This document shows, one piece after another, positions 1-6,835 of a stretch of 8,598 bases of DNA; within the stretch, counting starts at the first letter, position 1; the number at the start of each line of letters is the position of its first letter. This stretch comes from Caldifarciminota bacterium (GTDB lineage: Bacteria > WOR-3 > Hydrothermia > UBA1063 > CAJXJZ01). A program made the translations under genes and the position numbers. The notes under the pieces were generated by a model. That model was not told where the DNA came from. It saw nothing but the letters and a program-made list of their open reading frames with translations, and did no database searches. The stretch is from positions 1 through 8,598 of the forward strand of contig JALTEL010000264.1 of assembly GCA_027073945.1 (NCBI GenBank). The letters are read 5' to 3'.

Positions 1-73
1 TCTCAATGAAATCGCCATTCGTCAGATGCAGGTGTTGACTTCTGCTTTCCAACCCAAACAACTCAAAGAATAG
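1..73 (+). CDS. 3' end of an unidentified gene (partial)
   Basis: A frame is open from base 2 to a TAG at 71-73 and gives the last 23 residues of a protein, ending in QPKQLKE. The start lies outside the window. The next gene begins only 6 bases after this stop, in the same frame, which suggests the two are co-transcribed. The tail is polar with no recognisable motif. It lacks the glycine-rich loop expected near the C-terminus of a Cas6, so I do not think it is the missing cas6. Since small nucleotidyltransferase genes often sit in two-gene units, it could be the partner of the following gene, but this is inference from spacing alone. Too little is visible to name it, and the open frame could be chance. 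Confidence 0.4.
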   Translation, partial: LNEIAIRQMQVLTSAFQPKQLKE

Positions 74-79
74 CAGCCC

Positions 80-670
80 ATGTTAGACACCGATACCAAG
101 CGCCGCATCGACACCGCCCGGGATATTGACAAGGAAGGCATCGAATACCTGGTCATGGGAGGGCAGGCTGTTCTTGTCCACGGGGAGCCCCGGCTCACAA
201 GGGACGTTGATATCACACTGGGATTGATCCCCAAAGATTTGAACCGCATCCTGAGAATCGCTGAAGACATTGGCCTTATGGTTCTAGTCAACGATCCGGA
301 AAAATTCACCAACGAGACATGGGTGCTTCCCTTGCAGGATCCCCAGACCGGCATTCGTGTCGATTTCATCTTCTCCTCTTCAGATTTTGAAAGACAAGCC
401 GTAAAGAGGGCCTTATCTATCGACATAATGGGCACCCCAGTACGTTTCGCGTCGGCCGAAGACCTCGTAATCCAGAAGATTTTCTCGGGACGCCCGAGGG
501 ATATCGAGGACGTCCGTGGAATCCTTATCAAAAAAATCCAACAACTTGACATCAATTACATCCGGGAAACGCTGAAAAAATTTGACGAGGCACTGAGCAC
601 CGACAGGTTTACCCGGGAGTTTGAAGGGCTGCTGGAAAGGAAAGTGAGGATCATCACTGAAAAAAGGTAG
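80..670 (+). CDS. Small nucleotidyltransferase (AbiEii / DUF6036-like)
   Basis: A 196-residue protein of the polymerase-beta-type nucleotidyltransferase superfamily. The signature is visible: GG at residues 27-28, then TRDVD at 40-44 supplying the two metal-binding aspartates D42 and D44, and a third acidic residue D95 in VDFIF. A later block, EDLVIQKIFSGRPRDIEDV (about 127-145), matches the lysine-containing helix and RPRD turn common in AbiEii and DUF6036 proteins. Such enzymes transfer nucleotides to RNA or protein, and many are halves of toxin-antitoxin pairs; the substrate here cannot be told. At 196 residues it is shorter than classical AbiEii toxins (about 300), so DUF6036 or a related small family is more likely. 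The ATG at 80 lacks a strong ribosome binding site and may depend on the gene ending at 73. Its G+C content (64 of 120 in bases 121-240) exceeds that of the cas genes, which suggests separate ancestry. Confidence 0.75.
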   Translation: MLDTDTKRRIDTARDIDKEGIEYLVMGGQAVLVHGEPRLTRDVDITLGLIPKDLNRILRIAEDIGLMVLVNDPEKFTNETWVLPLQDPQTGIRVDFIFSSSDFERQAVKRALSIDIMGTPVRFASAEDLVIQKIFSGRPRDIEDVRGILIKKIQQLDINYIRETLKKFDEALSTDRFTREFEGLLERKVRIITEKR

Positions 671-679
671 GGGCTTAGA

Positions 680-745
680 ATGGTAGAACTGGTAAAGCCT
701 CTAAGGGAAACAAATAGAGTGAAAAGCTCATGGGGTCATATTTAA
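680..745 (+). CDS. Possible 21-residue leader ORF before cas8b
   Basis: A 22-codon frame runs from ATG at 680 to TAA at 743-745. It starts MVELVKPLRE and ends SSWGHI. A purine-rich stretch, TAGGGG (668-673), lies 6 bases before the ATG and could serve as a ribosome binding site. The stop codon overlaps the start of the cas8b ribosome binding site (AAAGAGG, 744-750), an arrangement that would allow translational coupling. I recognise no family. A frame this short can easily arise by chance in 88 bases, and there is no conservation evidence, so this is only a candidate. Confidence 0.2.
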   Translation: MVELVKPLRETNRVKSSWGHI

Positions 746-750
746 AGAGG
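744..750 (+). promoter_or_regulatory. Ribosome binding site of cas8b
   Basis: AAAGAGG lies 8 bases before the ATG at 759 and supports that start. A nearer ATG at 751 opens only a three-codon frame that stops at 760-762, so it is not the start. Confidence 0.7.
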
Positions 751-758
751 ATGGAATT

Positions 759-2771
759 ATGATTAATGCAATGCGAACCTTGGCACTGGACTATCTTTTT
801 GACAAGCTGGGAGACAAGAATAATTCTCCCAAAAATTTAGAGGATTGGTATCATGAGGTGCGCACGTCTCATCCTGAGCTACTTTTTCCATTCTTAGTGG
901 AAAGCGTTCATGATATCGAAAAGGTCTATATCCTTAAAAAGGATGTTGATGAAAATACTCTCAGATTAGTAGTTGAAGATATAACTGAAGAAAAAGCTAA
1001 ATTGCTACCTTTCATGAAGCCCACTGGTTCACAATCTGCTCAAATTGGGCCCGCAATAAAACGCACCTACTCAAGAGGTAAAGGAGCAGGACCTAGCGCC
1101 AAAATCCTCAAAACGACTATGGAGTCCTTCAAAACAATAAGTTGCGCTAAAAAGCCATGGTCAGGATACTTTGATGAAGTTGTTAGATTATTGGAAAGAC
1201 CAAAACTCAAACTATTAGACAACTCTGTTATCAACTGGAAAGAGCTTGGTTATGAAAATCTCCTTATAGCTGCCGTTGATAGGATAGGTGAACAAAAGAA
1301 GAAAGCACTTCTTACGATAAAAGATGAGCAGGGGAAATTTCCAGGGCAGAGGCCCGAGTATTTAAACTATTTAATGACAGAGAAATTGGGTGGAACACGG
1401 TATGCTACTGGAAAGACTTTTCCAAAAGATAACGAGATTTGCCTATTATGTGGTGCATCGGGAGTTAAAGTTTTCCCAAATGCTCTGAAAGGGGCAGGAA
1501 TAAATTTAAATAACGTTGACCGCGAGGGTGCGTTTCCCGGGATTGATATAACCCAGGCATGGAAAAAATATCCGCTTTGTGGAGCTTGCGCTGACCTTTT
1601 ATACATCTATAAATTCCATGTATTAAAGAAAGATTCAAAAGGAAGAAATCCTTATATAACCTCGATAGCTGGAGACAGCGCTCTTGTAATCCCCTTTACT
1701 ACTATGGACTATCAGTCCAGACTTTCAATGTGGAGAAAAATGAGGGACTTCATTAAAAGCATTTCATCTGATGTGGAAGAGGACGAGGCTGGCCTTCTGG
1801 ATCTTCTTAAGGATGAGGAGGGGATTTTGAACCTGACATTTCTTTGGGCAAATGTGGGACAGGATATAGAAAATGTATCTGGCATGATAACCGATGTGCC
1901 TCCAACTCGATTGGCACAACTCTCAAAAATCAATGATGAATCTAGATATTGGAAGCATCCCCTTTTCCCGGAAATACGTTACTTCAAGAATAAAAAATTT
2001 AATTTCCATCCTGACTTATCACTCAGGGCATTAAAAACACTATTCTTCCGTCCTGGTGGTAATAAAGCAAAAGATGCCAATGCAAGCATGAAACTTCAAC
2101 AATTAAGAAGAAATATCGCTGCATGTGTGTATCATAAAGAAAAACTTCCTGAATCTCGTTTCTGGGAAGAGATTATGACTACTGCCAGGTGGTATTGGCT
2201 GGATGCCATTGATAATGGGAGTTCATATGGACTTCTAAATGAAGGGAAAACGAAAAAGGGAGAAACTTATTTAACAGCTGCTTGCTGGACAAAACATCTG
2301 TGTTGGTGGATTTACTATTTTAAAAAATTGGAGGTGATGGATATGGAGAACAATTTTTATAAGCCTAATATGGAAAACTTGAAGCCCTATTTTGGACCAG
2401 AAAGCGGGATAAACTTACCGCAAAAAGCCTTTGCATTTCTGTTGGGTGTGCTTTATGGGAAGGTGCTTCAAGTTCAGGGGGCAAGAGGGGTCAATGTGGG
2501 GGCAAATGCCCTTACCTGGCTTAAGCGATTGACATTGAAGGGAAAAGACCTTCCGGAATTGTACATCAAGATTCGCGAGAAACTCTTGGCTTATGGCACT
2601 GAAAAAAGCGAAGATGTGAATACTCTTATTACAGAAATCGGAAATTTGGGAGTGCAACTTGGAGATAACATTGATTTAGATGATATATCAACCAATTATT
2701 ACCTATTGTTAGGGCAGTCAATGACCACAACAATTCTACCTACTAAAAAGGAGGATAAAAAAGATGGATAA
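759..2771 (+). CDS. cas8b: Cas8b, large subunit of type I-B Cascade (TM1802/Csh1 family)
   Basis: A 670-residue large subunit of the type I-B surveillance complex. In this family it is the subunit expected to recognise the PAM and stabilise the opened target DNA. The call rests on a zinc-finger-like pair of CxxC motifs, C228/C231 (ICLLCG) and C274/C277 (PLCGACADLL), typical of TM1802/Csh1 proteins. The segment GDSALVIPF (about 305-313) and a helical C-terminus beginning around KAFAFLLGVLYGKVLQVQ add support. The position immediately before a Csh2-type cas7 and cas5 agrees. Length is within the usual range for the family and there is no frameshift. The start at 759 has a good ribosome binding site; a second Met at codon 5 is possible. 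The gene is A+T-rich (18 G/C of 60 in bases 1981-2040). Its last 8 bases overlap cas7. The C-terminal 142 codons may also be translated separately as Cas11b. Confidence 0.93.
   Translation: MINAMRTLALDYLFDKLGDKNNSPKNLEDWYHEVRTSHPELLFPFLVESVHDIEKVYILKKDVDENTLRLVVEDITEEKAKLLPFMKPTGSQSAQIGPAIKRTYSRGKGAGPSAKILKTTMESFKTISCAKKPWSGYFDEVVRLLERPKLKLLDNSVINWKELGYENLLIAAVDRIGEQKKKALLTIKDEQGKFPGQRPEYLNYLMTEKLGGTRYATGKTFPKDNEICLLCGASGVKVFPNALKGAGINLNNVDREGAFPGIDITQAWKKYPLCGACADLLYIYKFHVLKKDSKGRNPYITSIAGDSALVIPFTTMDYQSRLSMWRKMRDFIKSISSDVEEDEAGLLDLLKDEEGILNLTFLWANVGQDIENVSGMITDVPPTRLAQLSKINDESRYWKHPLFPEIRYFKNKKFNFHPDLSLRALKTLFFRPGGNKAKDANASMKLQQLRRNIAACVYHKEKLPESRFWEEIMTTARWYWLDAIDNGSSYGLLNEGKTKKGETYLTAACWTKHLCWWIYYFKKLEVMDMENNFYKPNMENLKPYFGPESGINLPQKAFAFLLGVLYGKVLQVQGARGVNVGANALTWLKRLTLKGKDLPELYIKIREKLLAYGTEKSEDVNTLITEIGNLGVQLGDNIDLDDISTNYYLLLGQSMTTTILPTKKEDKKDG
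2330..2338 (+). promoter_or_regulatory. Internal Shine-Dalgarno site within cas8b
   Basis: GGAGGTGAT is a nine-base perfect match to the complement of the 16S rRNA tail. Counting from GGAGG (2330-2334), 8 bases separate it from the in-frame ATG at 2343. It is the strongest Shine-Dalgarno match I saw in the window and lies inside a coding region, where such sites are usually avoided. A second in-frame ATG at 2337 overlaps the site and is too close to use it. Confidence 0.7.
2343..2771 (+). CDS. cas11b: Putative Cas11b small subunit, internally translated from cas8b
   Basis: In-frame internal start at Met529 of Cas8b, giving a 142-residue protein that shares the cas8b stop. What is seen is the very strong ribosome binding site at 2330-2338, the correct spacing, and a product that looks mostly alpha-helical: KAFAFLLGVLYGKVLQVQ, then NALTWLKRLTL, LPELYIKIREKLLAY and further helices. 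It is known that in several type I-B, I-C and I-D systems the small subunit Cas11 is made from an internal start within the large-subunit gene, and that several copies line the belly of Cascade and help hold the non-target strand. No separate cas11 gene is present here, as expected for this subtype. The length and location match that precedent. Translation itself is inferred; the alternative is that the site is a chance consequence of the codons for LEVMD. Confidence 0.7.
   Translation: MENNFYKPNMENLKPYFGPESGINLPQKAFAFLLGVLYGKVLQVQGARGVNVGANALTWLKRLTLKGKDLPELYIKIREKLLAYGTEKSEDVNTLITEIGNLGVQLGDNIDLDDISTNYYLLLGQSMTTTILPTKKEDKKDG
2748..2754 (+). promoter_or_regulatory. Ribosome binding site of cas7
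   Basis: AAGGAGG lies 9 bases before the cas7 ATG at 2764, inside the last codons of cas8b. Its strength fits the need for many Cas7 copies per complex. It fixes the cas7 start even though this overlaps the cas8b stop. Confidence 0.8.
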
Positions 2772-3765
2772 TAAGACTTTATCAAGCAGGCATGAGTTTT
2801 TGTTCCTTTACGACATAAAGATGGGGAACCCAAATGGTGATCCTGATGAAAACAGACCACGAGTGCTCCCTGATGGAACACACTATGTAACCGATGTTCG
2901 GCTAAAACGGTTCGCACGTGATTTTATGAAAGCTCGAGGAGAGGAAATTTTAGTAGATAACATAGAAGGAAAAACGACAAATCTAACTGGTAGGGTGGTG
3001 GATTATTTACAAAAACATAATCAGAAAGAAGCGAACGGCAAAGAATTGGTCAATATCCTCTTGGATGCTTTTATTGATGCCCGCCTTTTTGGTAGTTCCT
3101 TTGCATTTAAGGCTGAAGAGGTAAAGGGTGAAAGCGACCGCAAGGCTGATTGGAAGACAATCCCAAAGACTATGACAGGAGCTGTTCAACTAAATATGGG
3201 TGAGGTGCTTCACAAGGCTGAAGAGGTAGATATTCACGGAACATCAATTTTTGGTAGCGCTCAAGAAAAGACGCAAGGAACATTTACCACTTACTTTGGT
3301 CTTCGCTATGCCCTGATTGGTTTTTCAGGAGTGGCCAATGAACACTCGGCTAAAATTTCAAGAATGACAGATGAAGATTACGAATATTTACTCAAAGCCA
3401 TGTGGCACGGTGTTCGTACCAGTGGAAATACGCGGACAAAAGTAGGACAGATTCCCCATTTATTGATTGATGTTAGATATAAGCAAGGGGAAGAATTTCA
3501 ATTCGGAAGGTTGCACGACTACGTGAAAATGGCAGCCACAGGTGATAAGGCGGAAAAAGAATGGGCATCTCCAGAGGATTACAAATTAAACTTGTCATTG
3601 CTGATTAATCGCTTGGAAGGACAGAAAAATAGGATAGATAAGGTGCGTTACGCTAAATCCCCAGATATACAATTCACAGAAAATTTACCGGCAGACTGGA
3701 AAGTTCTTGATACCGAAAGCCTACCCAACATAAATAGCGCTCAAGAAACAAGATTGGAGGAATAA
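2764..3765 (+). CDS. cas7: Cas7, backbone subunit of type I-B Cascade (Csh2 family)
   Basis: A 333-residue RAMP-superfamily protein that should polymerise along the crRNA spacer and form the Cascade backbone. The N-terminal signature is clear: FLYDIKMGNPNGDPDENRPR (about 14-33), followed by VTDVRLKRFARD (43-54), the hallmark of the Csh2 branch of Cas7. Later conserved blocks are TQGTFTTYFGLRYALIGFSG and the RTKVGQIPHLLIDVRY stretch. This Csh2 identity, with the TM1802-type Cas8b next door, is the main reason for assigning subtype I-B. The start overlaps the end of cas8b by 8 bases and has its own strong ribosome binding site, so high output is expected. The frame is intact. Cas5 follows after only 4 bases. 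I see no missing signature residues. Confidence 0.95.
   Translation: MDNKTLSSRHEFLFLYDIKMGNPNGDPDENRPRVLPDGTHYVTDVRLKRFARDFMKARGEEILVDNIEGKTTNLTGRVVDYLQKHNQKEANGKELVNILLDAFIDARLFGSSFAFKAEEVKGESDRKADWKTIPKTMTGAVQLNMGEVLHKAEEVDIHGTSIFGSAQEKTQGTFTTYFGLRYALIGFSGVANEHSAKISRMTDEDYEYLLKAMWHGVRTSGNTRTKVGQIPHLLIDVRYKQGEEFQFGRLHDYVKMAATGDKAEKEWASPEDYKLNLSLLINRLEGQKNRIDKVRYAKSPDIQFTENLPADWKVLDTESLPNINSAQETRLEE
3756..3760 (+). promoter_or_regulatory. Ribosome binding site of cas5
   Basis: GGAGG lies 9 bases before a GTG at 3770. It decides in favour of the GTG start, which also begins exactly at the conserved Cas5 N-terminus. Confidence 0.75.
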
Positions 3766-3769
3766 ATCA

Positions 3770-4495
3770 GTGCAACTGATAAAATTTAAGCTTCGCGGCC
3801 GCTTTGCACATTTTTTGCGGGCAGAAGCCTCAGCGAGTGCCTTGAGCTATCCCATTCCACCCAGGACTGCGTTGTTGGGCATCATCGGAGCTATCTTAGG
3901 AATACCAAAAGATGAACCTCAGATAGTTTTGGAACCGTCAAAAATCGCAATCTCTGGAAAAATTCCAAAAACCCATTGGCATAGGGCAAAGCTTAGGAAA
4001 GATCCGCCAGCTTCCTTACCGCATGTCATAAAAAAAACCAATAGGCTAAATAAAGAGACAAAGCCAGAAAAGGCTACTCTAATACTCCAAGAATGGCTAT
4101 TTGAGCCAATGTATACAGTGTGGGTCTTTCTCCCCGAGCCATATCATAGTGACTTAAAGTCAAGATTAAGAGAAAGGCACTGGTACTTTACGCCATATCT
4201 TGGTCTATCTGAGATGATGGCAGACATTGAATACCTGGACTCAGAGGATGGGTCTCTGCTTCCCAAAGGAACTTATGATGTCACATCCATTTTTCAGCAA
4301 GATTTGGGAGAGATTGATATAAAGAGAGCCTTTCAGCAGCAATTGGCAATTCACCAACTCCGAATGCCTAAATCAGTAACTCCCGATCGTGTTTTTCATC
4401 ATGCCAACTACCTTACAGAACGTGATGCAAGACCAATCCCAGTAATCACTGAACGCGCATATAGAGTTAGCGATAGGATAGTAATGTTTTTATGA
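3770..4495 (+). CDS. cas5b: Cas5b, crRNA 5'-handle-binding subunit of Cascade
   Basis: A 241-residue RAMP protein that caps the 5' handle of the crRNA and contacts Cas8b and the last Cas7. The N-terminus MQLIKFKLRGRFAHFLRAEA leads into SYPIPPRTALLGIIGAILG (about 26-44), the diagnostic Cas5 block. The start codon is GTG. The gene begins 4 bases after the cas7 stop and its own TGA overlaps the cas3 ATG (ATGA, 4492-4495), so cas5 and cas3 are probably translationally coupled. In type I-C systems Cas5 cuts the pre-crRNA in place of Cas6. Because cas6 is not in this window that question arises here, but the protein and its neighbours are of the I-B kind, whose Cas5 is not known to be catalytic. 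Length is normal and the frame is intact. Confidence 0.92.
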   Translation: MQLIKFKLRGRFAHFLRAEASASALSYPIPPRTALLGIIGAILGIPKDEPQIVLEPSKIAISGKIPKTHWHRAKLRKDPPASLPHVIKKTNRLNKETKPEKATLILQEWLFEPMYTVWVFLPEPYHSDLKSRLRERHWYFTPYLGLSEMMADIEYLDSEDGSLLPKGTYDVTSIFQQDLGEIDIKRAFQQQLAIHQLRMPKSVTPDRVFHHANYLTERDARPIPVITERAYRVSDRIVMFL

Positions 4496-6795
4496 CCGAT
4501 TTAAAATCACACCCGAATTTGCAGCTCTCTGAACACATTGCTCAAGTTTCATCAGCCGTGGATGGTTTATACGGATGGCATTCAAAAGACGTAATCACAC
4601 CTGAAATCAAAAAAATAATTCAGAAAATCATCCAATACCATGACGCTGGTAAGGCAACATCTGCTTTTCAAAAGTACATAAAAAATCCGTCTGCCTATTC
4701 TGATGATCCAATGGATAAATCACACACACCATTGTCTATGTTGATTTCCATTATGATAGCCAAACAAGAAGGTTGGGACATATTAGAGACAATGATGATT
4801 GCCGCGGTAGTTTTAGGACACCATAGTGGATTGCCTACATTTGAAAAAATGCGTGAGATAGGAAGTGGTAAAATTCCTAAGATCTTGAAACGCCAAATAC
4901 CCACCTTAAAAATCAAGGCCTTAAACGAACATTGCGATATCAGCCTTTCTGCAATGAGTATTGAGAATCGTCCTTGGGCAGAGGCTCAAAAGTATCTTGA
5001 CAATTCAGTTTTCCCTATTTTTAACAGCATGCAAATGCAGGAAGCGGTTAAATTTAGATTAACAGCTCAGTTACTTTTTTCTCTTCTACTTGAAGCTGAT
5101 AAAGCATTTCTTGCAATCAAAGAACCTCAAATATATATCCAAAGAGATAGAAAATATTGGATGCCAAACTGGATTGACCAAAGAATTGGCCAACCCAAAA
5201 GCACTTTTGTTAATAAAATTCGAAAATCCATCAGAACCGAGATTTGTCAAGAAGTTGATAAAATTGAACAACCAGGTATTTTCAGTTTAACTGCACCAAC
5301 TGGCAGCGGGAAAACGCTACTTTCAGCTACTTGGCTTTTGAAACTGAGAGAGAAAATCGGGAGGATTTCTGGAGTGATCCCGAAAGCAATTGTAGTTTTG
5401 CCATTTCTTTCGATAATTGATCAGACAACAGAGGAATATAAAACTCTACTGACACTTGGTGAGGAAAAGGTTGATGGTTCCTGGTTTTTAACCAGTCATT
5501 CTTTAGCCGACAGGACATACAACCAAGGTTTGGAAGAGGAAGTTGAACATTTTTTTATTGATACGTGGCGCACAGAATTAGTTATTACCACCTATGATCA
5601 ATTTTTAATGAGTCTTATGGATCCCAGGGCGAGATATCAAATGAGATTTCATAACATGTGCGATGCTTTGATTGTGATGGATGAAGTTCAATCTCTTCCC
5701 TGCCGGCTTTGGAAACCAGTGGGGGAGATATTACGGTCATTGGTTAAAGTCGGGAACAGTAGCATCCTACTTATGTCTGCCACACTTCCAGCAATAATCC
5801 CGGACGCAAGGCCTCTTATAGCAGACTATAATTTGTTTTTTAAGAAATTTAATCGTTATGTCTTGCAATTAAAATTACAGAAAAAACTTAATATCACAGA
5901 TTTTAGCGAGGAGATTATCAATCGCCGGGATTCATGGTTGTGCGAAAACAAACGGGTTCTTATAACACTAAATACACGCGGAAGCGCACGTTTTATTAGA
6001 GATATACTTTCAAAAGATTGGCCAACGGAATTTTCCCATATTCCGCTCTTTTTCCTGAGTGCAGACGTAACACCAAAGGACAGATTGGAAGCAATTGAAA
6101 CAATCAAGAAAAATAAACCTTGCATTGTAGTTTCGACCCAGTGCATAGAAGCCGGGGTTGATATTGATATGGACCTCGTAATCAGAGACTTTGCACCACT
6201 TGACAGTCTGATACAAATAGCAGGACGTTGCAACCGGAACGGTAGTAAATCTGGACCCGAACCTGTTGAAATCGTAGATTTAGTGAATGCAAATGGAAAA
6301 AGATATTCAGATATGATCTATGATGAAATTCATTTGCAGGTAACCCGCCAGTTAATTGAATATATGACAGGCATAGAAGAAAAAAACATACTACCATTGG
6401 CAAATCGTTATTTTGAGGCATTGTCGACCAAGAAAGATACAGGTATTAAGCACCTTGAAAGATTTGAAAAATGGCTGACGGATGATCCTGTACGTGAGTT
6501 GCTTAGAGGAAAAGAACGGGAAAAATATACCTTTTTAGTTTTAGGAGAAGATCCAGGGTTAGAGGAGGAGATGGAAAAGGCAAATAGCATTGCTGACCGC
6601 TGGAAAAGGCGAGAAGCTTGGAAAGCGCTTGCAGGGCGAATAGCGAGAATCTCTGTTGATGTTTATGCCAAATATGGATTTAGACCTCAATCTATCGGAC
6701 GAGAGCTATTCGGCCATTGGGTGTTGTATGACGGTTTTTACTCATCTAAACGGGGTATATTACTGGATGAAGATACTGACCCATTATTATGGTGA
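4492..6795 (+). CDS. cas3: Cas3, HD nuclease fused to SF2 helicase
   Basis: A 767-residue nuclease-helicase recruited by target-bound Cascade to unwind and shred DNA. The N-terminal HD domain (about 1-215) has the metal ligands H15, H50-D51, H78 and H110-H111. The helicase follows, with Walker A APTGSGKT (268-275), TTYDQF (366-371), Walker B/DExx box MDEVQ (396-400), motif III SAT (429-431), STQCIEAGVDID (548-559) in the motif V region and motif VI QIAGRCNRNG (575-584). About 180 further residues form the C-terminal region. Order and length are those of a single-chain Cas3, with HD first. All the catalytic motifs I looked for are present, so it looks active. The start overlaps the cas5 stop by 4 bases and has only a weak AGGATA (4475-4480) upstream, which fits coupled and therefore modest translation. 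The gene is A+T-rich. A 40-base gap separates it from cas4. Confidence 0.96.
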   Translation: MTDLKSHPNLQLSEHIAQVSSAVDGLYGWHSKDVITPEIKKIIQKIIQYHDAGKATSAFQKYIKNPSAYSDDPMDKSHTPLSMLISIMIAKQEGWDILETMMIAAVVLGHHSGLPTFEKMREIGSGKIPKILKRQIPTLKIKALNEHCDISLSAMSIENRPWAEAQKYLDNSVFPIFNSMQMQEAVKFRLTAQLLFSLLLEADKAFLAIKEPQIYIQRDRKYWMPNWIDQRIGQPKSTFVNKIRKSIRTEICQEVDKIEQPGIFSLTAPTGSGKTLLSATWLLKLREKIGRISGVIPKAIVVLPFLSIIDQTTEEYKTLLTLGEEKVDGSWFLTSHSLADRTYNQGLEEEVEHFFIDTWRTELVITTYDQFLMSLMDPRARYQMRFHNMCDALIVMDEVQSLPCRLWKPVGEILRSLVKVGNSSILLMSATLPAIIPDARPLIADYNLFFKKFNRYVLQLKLQKKLNITDFSEEIINRRDSWLCENKRVLITLNTRGSARFIRDILSKDWPTEFSHIPLFFLSADVTPKDRLEAIETIKKNKPCIVVSTQCIEAGVDIDMDLVIRDFAPLDSLIQIAGRCNRNGSKSGPEPVEIVDLVNANGKRYSDMIYDEIHLQVTRQLIEYMTGIEEKNILPLANRYFEALSTKKDTGIKHLERFEKWLTDDPVRELLRGKEREKYTFLVLGEDPGLEEEMEKANSIADRWKRREAWKALAGRIARISVDVYAKYGFRPQSIGRELFGHWVLYDGFYSSKRGILLDEDTDPLLW

Positions 6796-6835
6796 AGAAT
6801 ACTAACTTCTAATCCTTCAACTATGGGTATCCTAA
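6796..6835. other. Gap between effector and adaptation genes
   Basis: These 40 bases form the only real gap inside the cas operon. There is no terminator hairpin and no clear promoter. No good Shine-Dalgarno sequence precedes the cas4 ATG at 6836. A seven-codon frame (ATG 6823 to TAA 6841-6843) overlaps the cas4 start and could feed ribosomes to it, but this is speculative. Confidence 0.5.

Larger units (their letters stand above)
671..758. other. Gap between nucleotidyltransferase gene and cas8b
   Basis: These 88 bases separate the nucleotidyltransferase from the cas operon. I find no good sigma-70 promoter: TATTTA at 739-744 resembles a -10 box but has nothing like TTGACA at the right distance upstream. 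A six-base inverted repeat, CTTAGA (674-679) with TCTAAG (700-705), leaves a 20-base loop. GGCTT (672-676) could pair with AAGCC (695-699) instead. No T-run follows, so this is not a convincing terminator. The operon promoter is therefore either weak, inside the upstream gene, or of a type I cannot recognise. Confidence 0.5.

Noticed and set aside
22..555. 177-codon open frame on the minus strand opposite the nucleotidyltransferase
   Set aside because: The + strand frame has clear nucleotidyltransferase motifs. The antisense product is Ser/Arg-rich without any family resemblance.
672..705. Hairpin after the nucleotidyltransferase gene as a terminator
   Set aside because: The stem is only 5-6 base pairs with a long loop, and no T-run follows.
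716..744. Sigma-70 promoter with TATTTA (739-744) as -10
   Set aside because: The bases 17 upstream read AGAGTG, with no resemblance to TTGACA.
1811..1829. GGAGGGG followed by an in-frame TTG (1827) inside cas8b
   Set aside because: The spacing is short, the start codon is weak, and the 314-residue product matches no known subunit.
3109..3748. Exact in-frame direct repeats inside cas7: 15 bases (3109-3123 and 3214-3228, encoding KAEEV) and 14 bases (3255-3268 and 3735-3748, encoding SAQE)
   Set aside because: Short and within coding sequence, with different flanks. Most likely coincidence of codon use, not a mobile or regulatory repeat.
5856..6233. 125-codon open frame on the minus strand opposite cas3
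   Set aside because: It is antisense to the conserved helicase motifs, with no recognisable domain; a shadow of cas3.
6563..6573. AGGAGG followed by ATG (6571) inside cas3 as a second internal start
   Set aside because: The spacing of 2 bases is too short, the purine run is explained by a Glu-rich stretch, and no known Cas3 product starts there.
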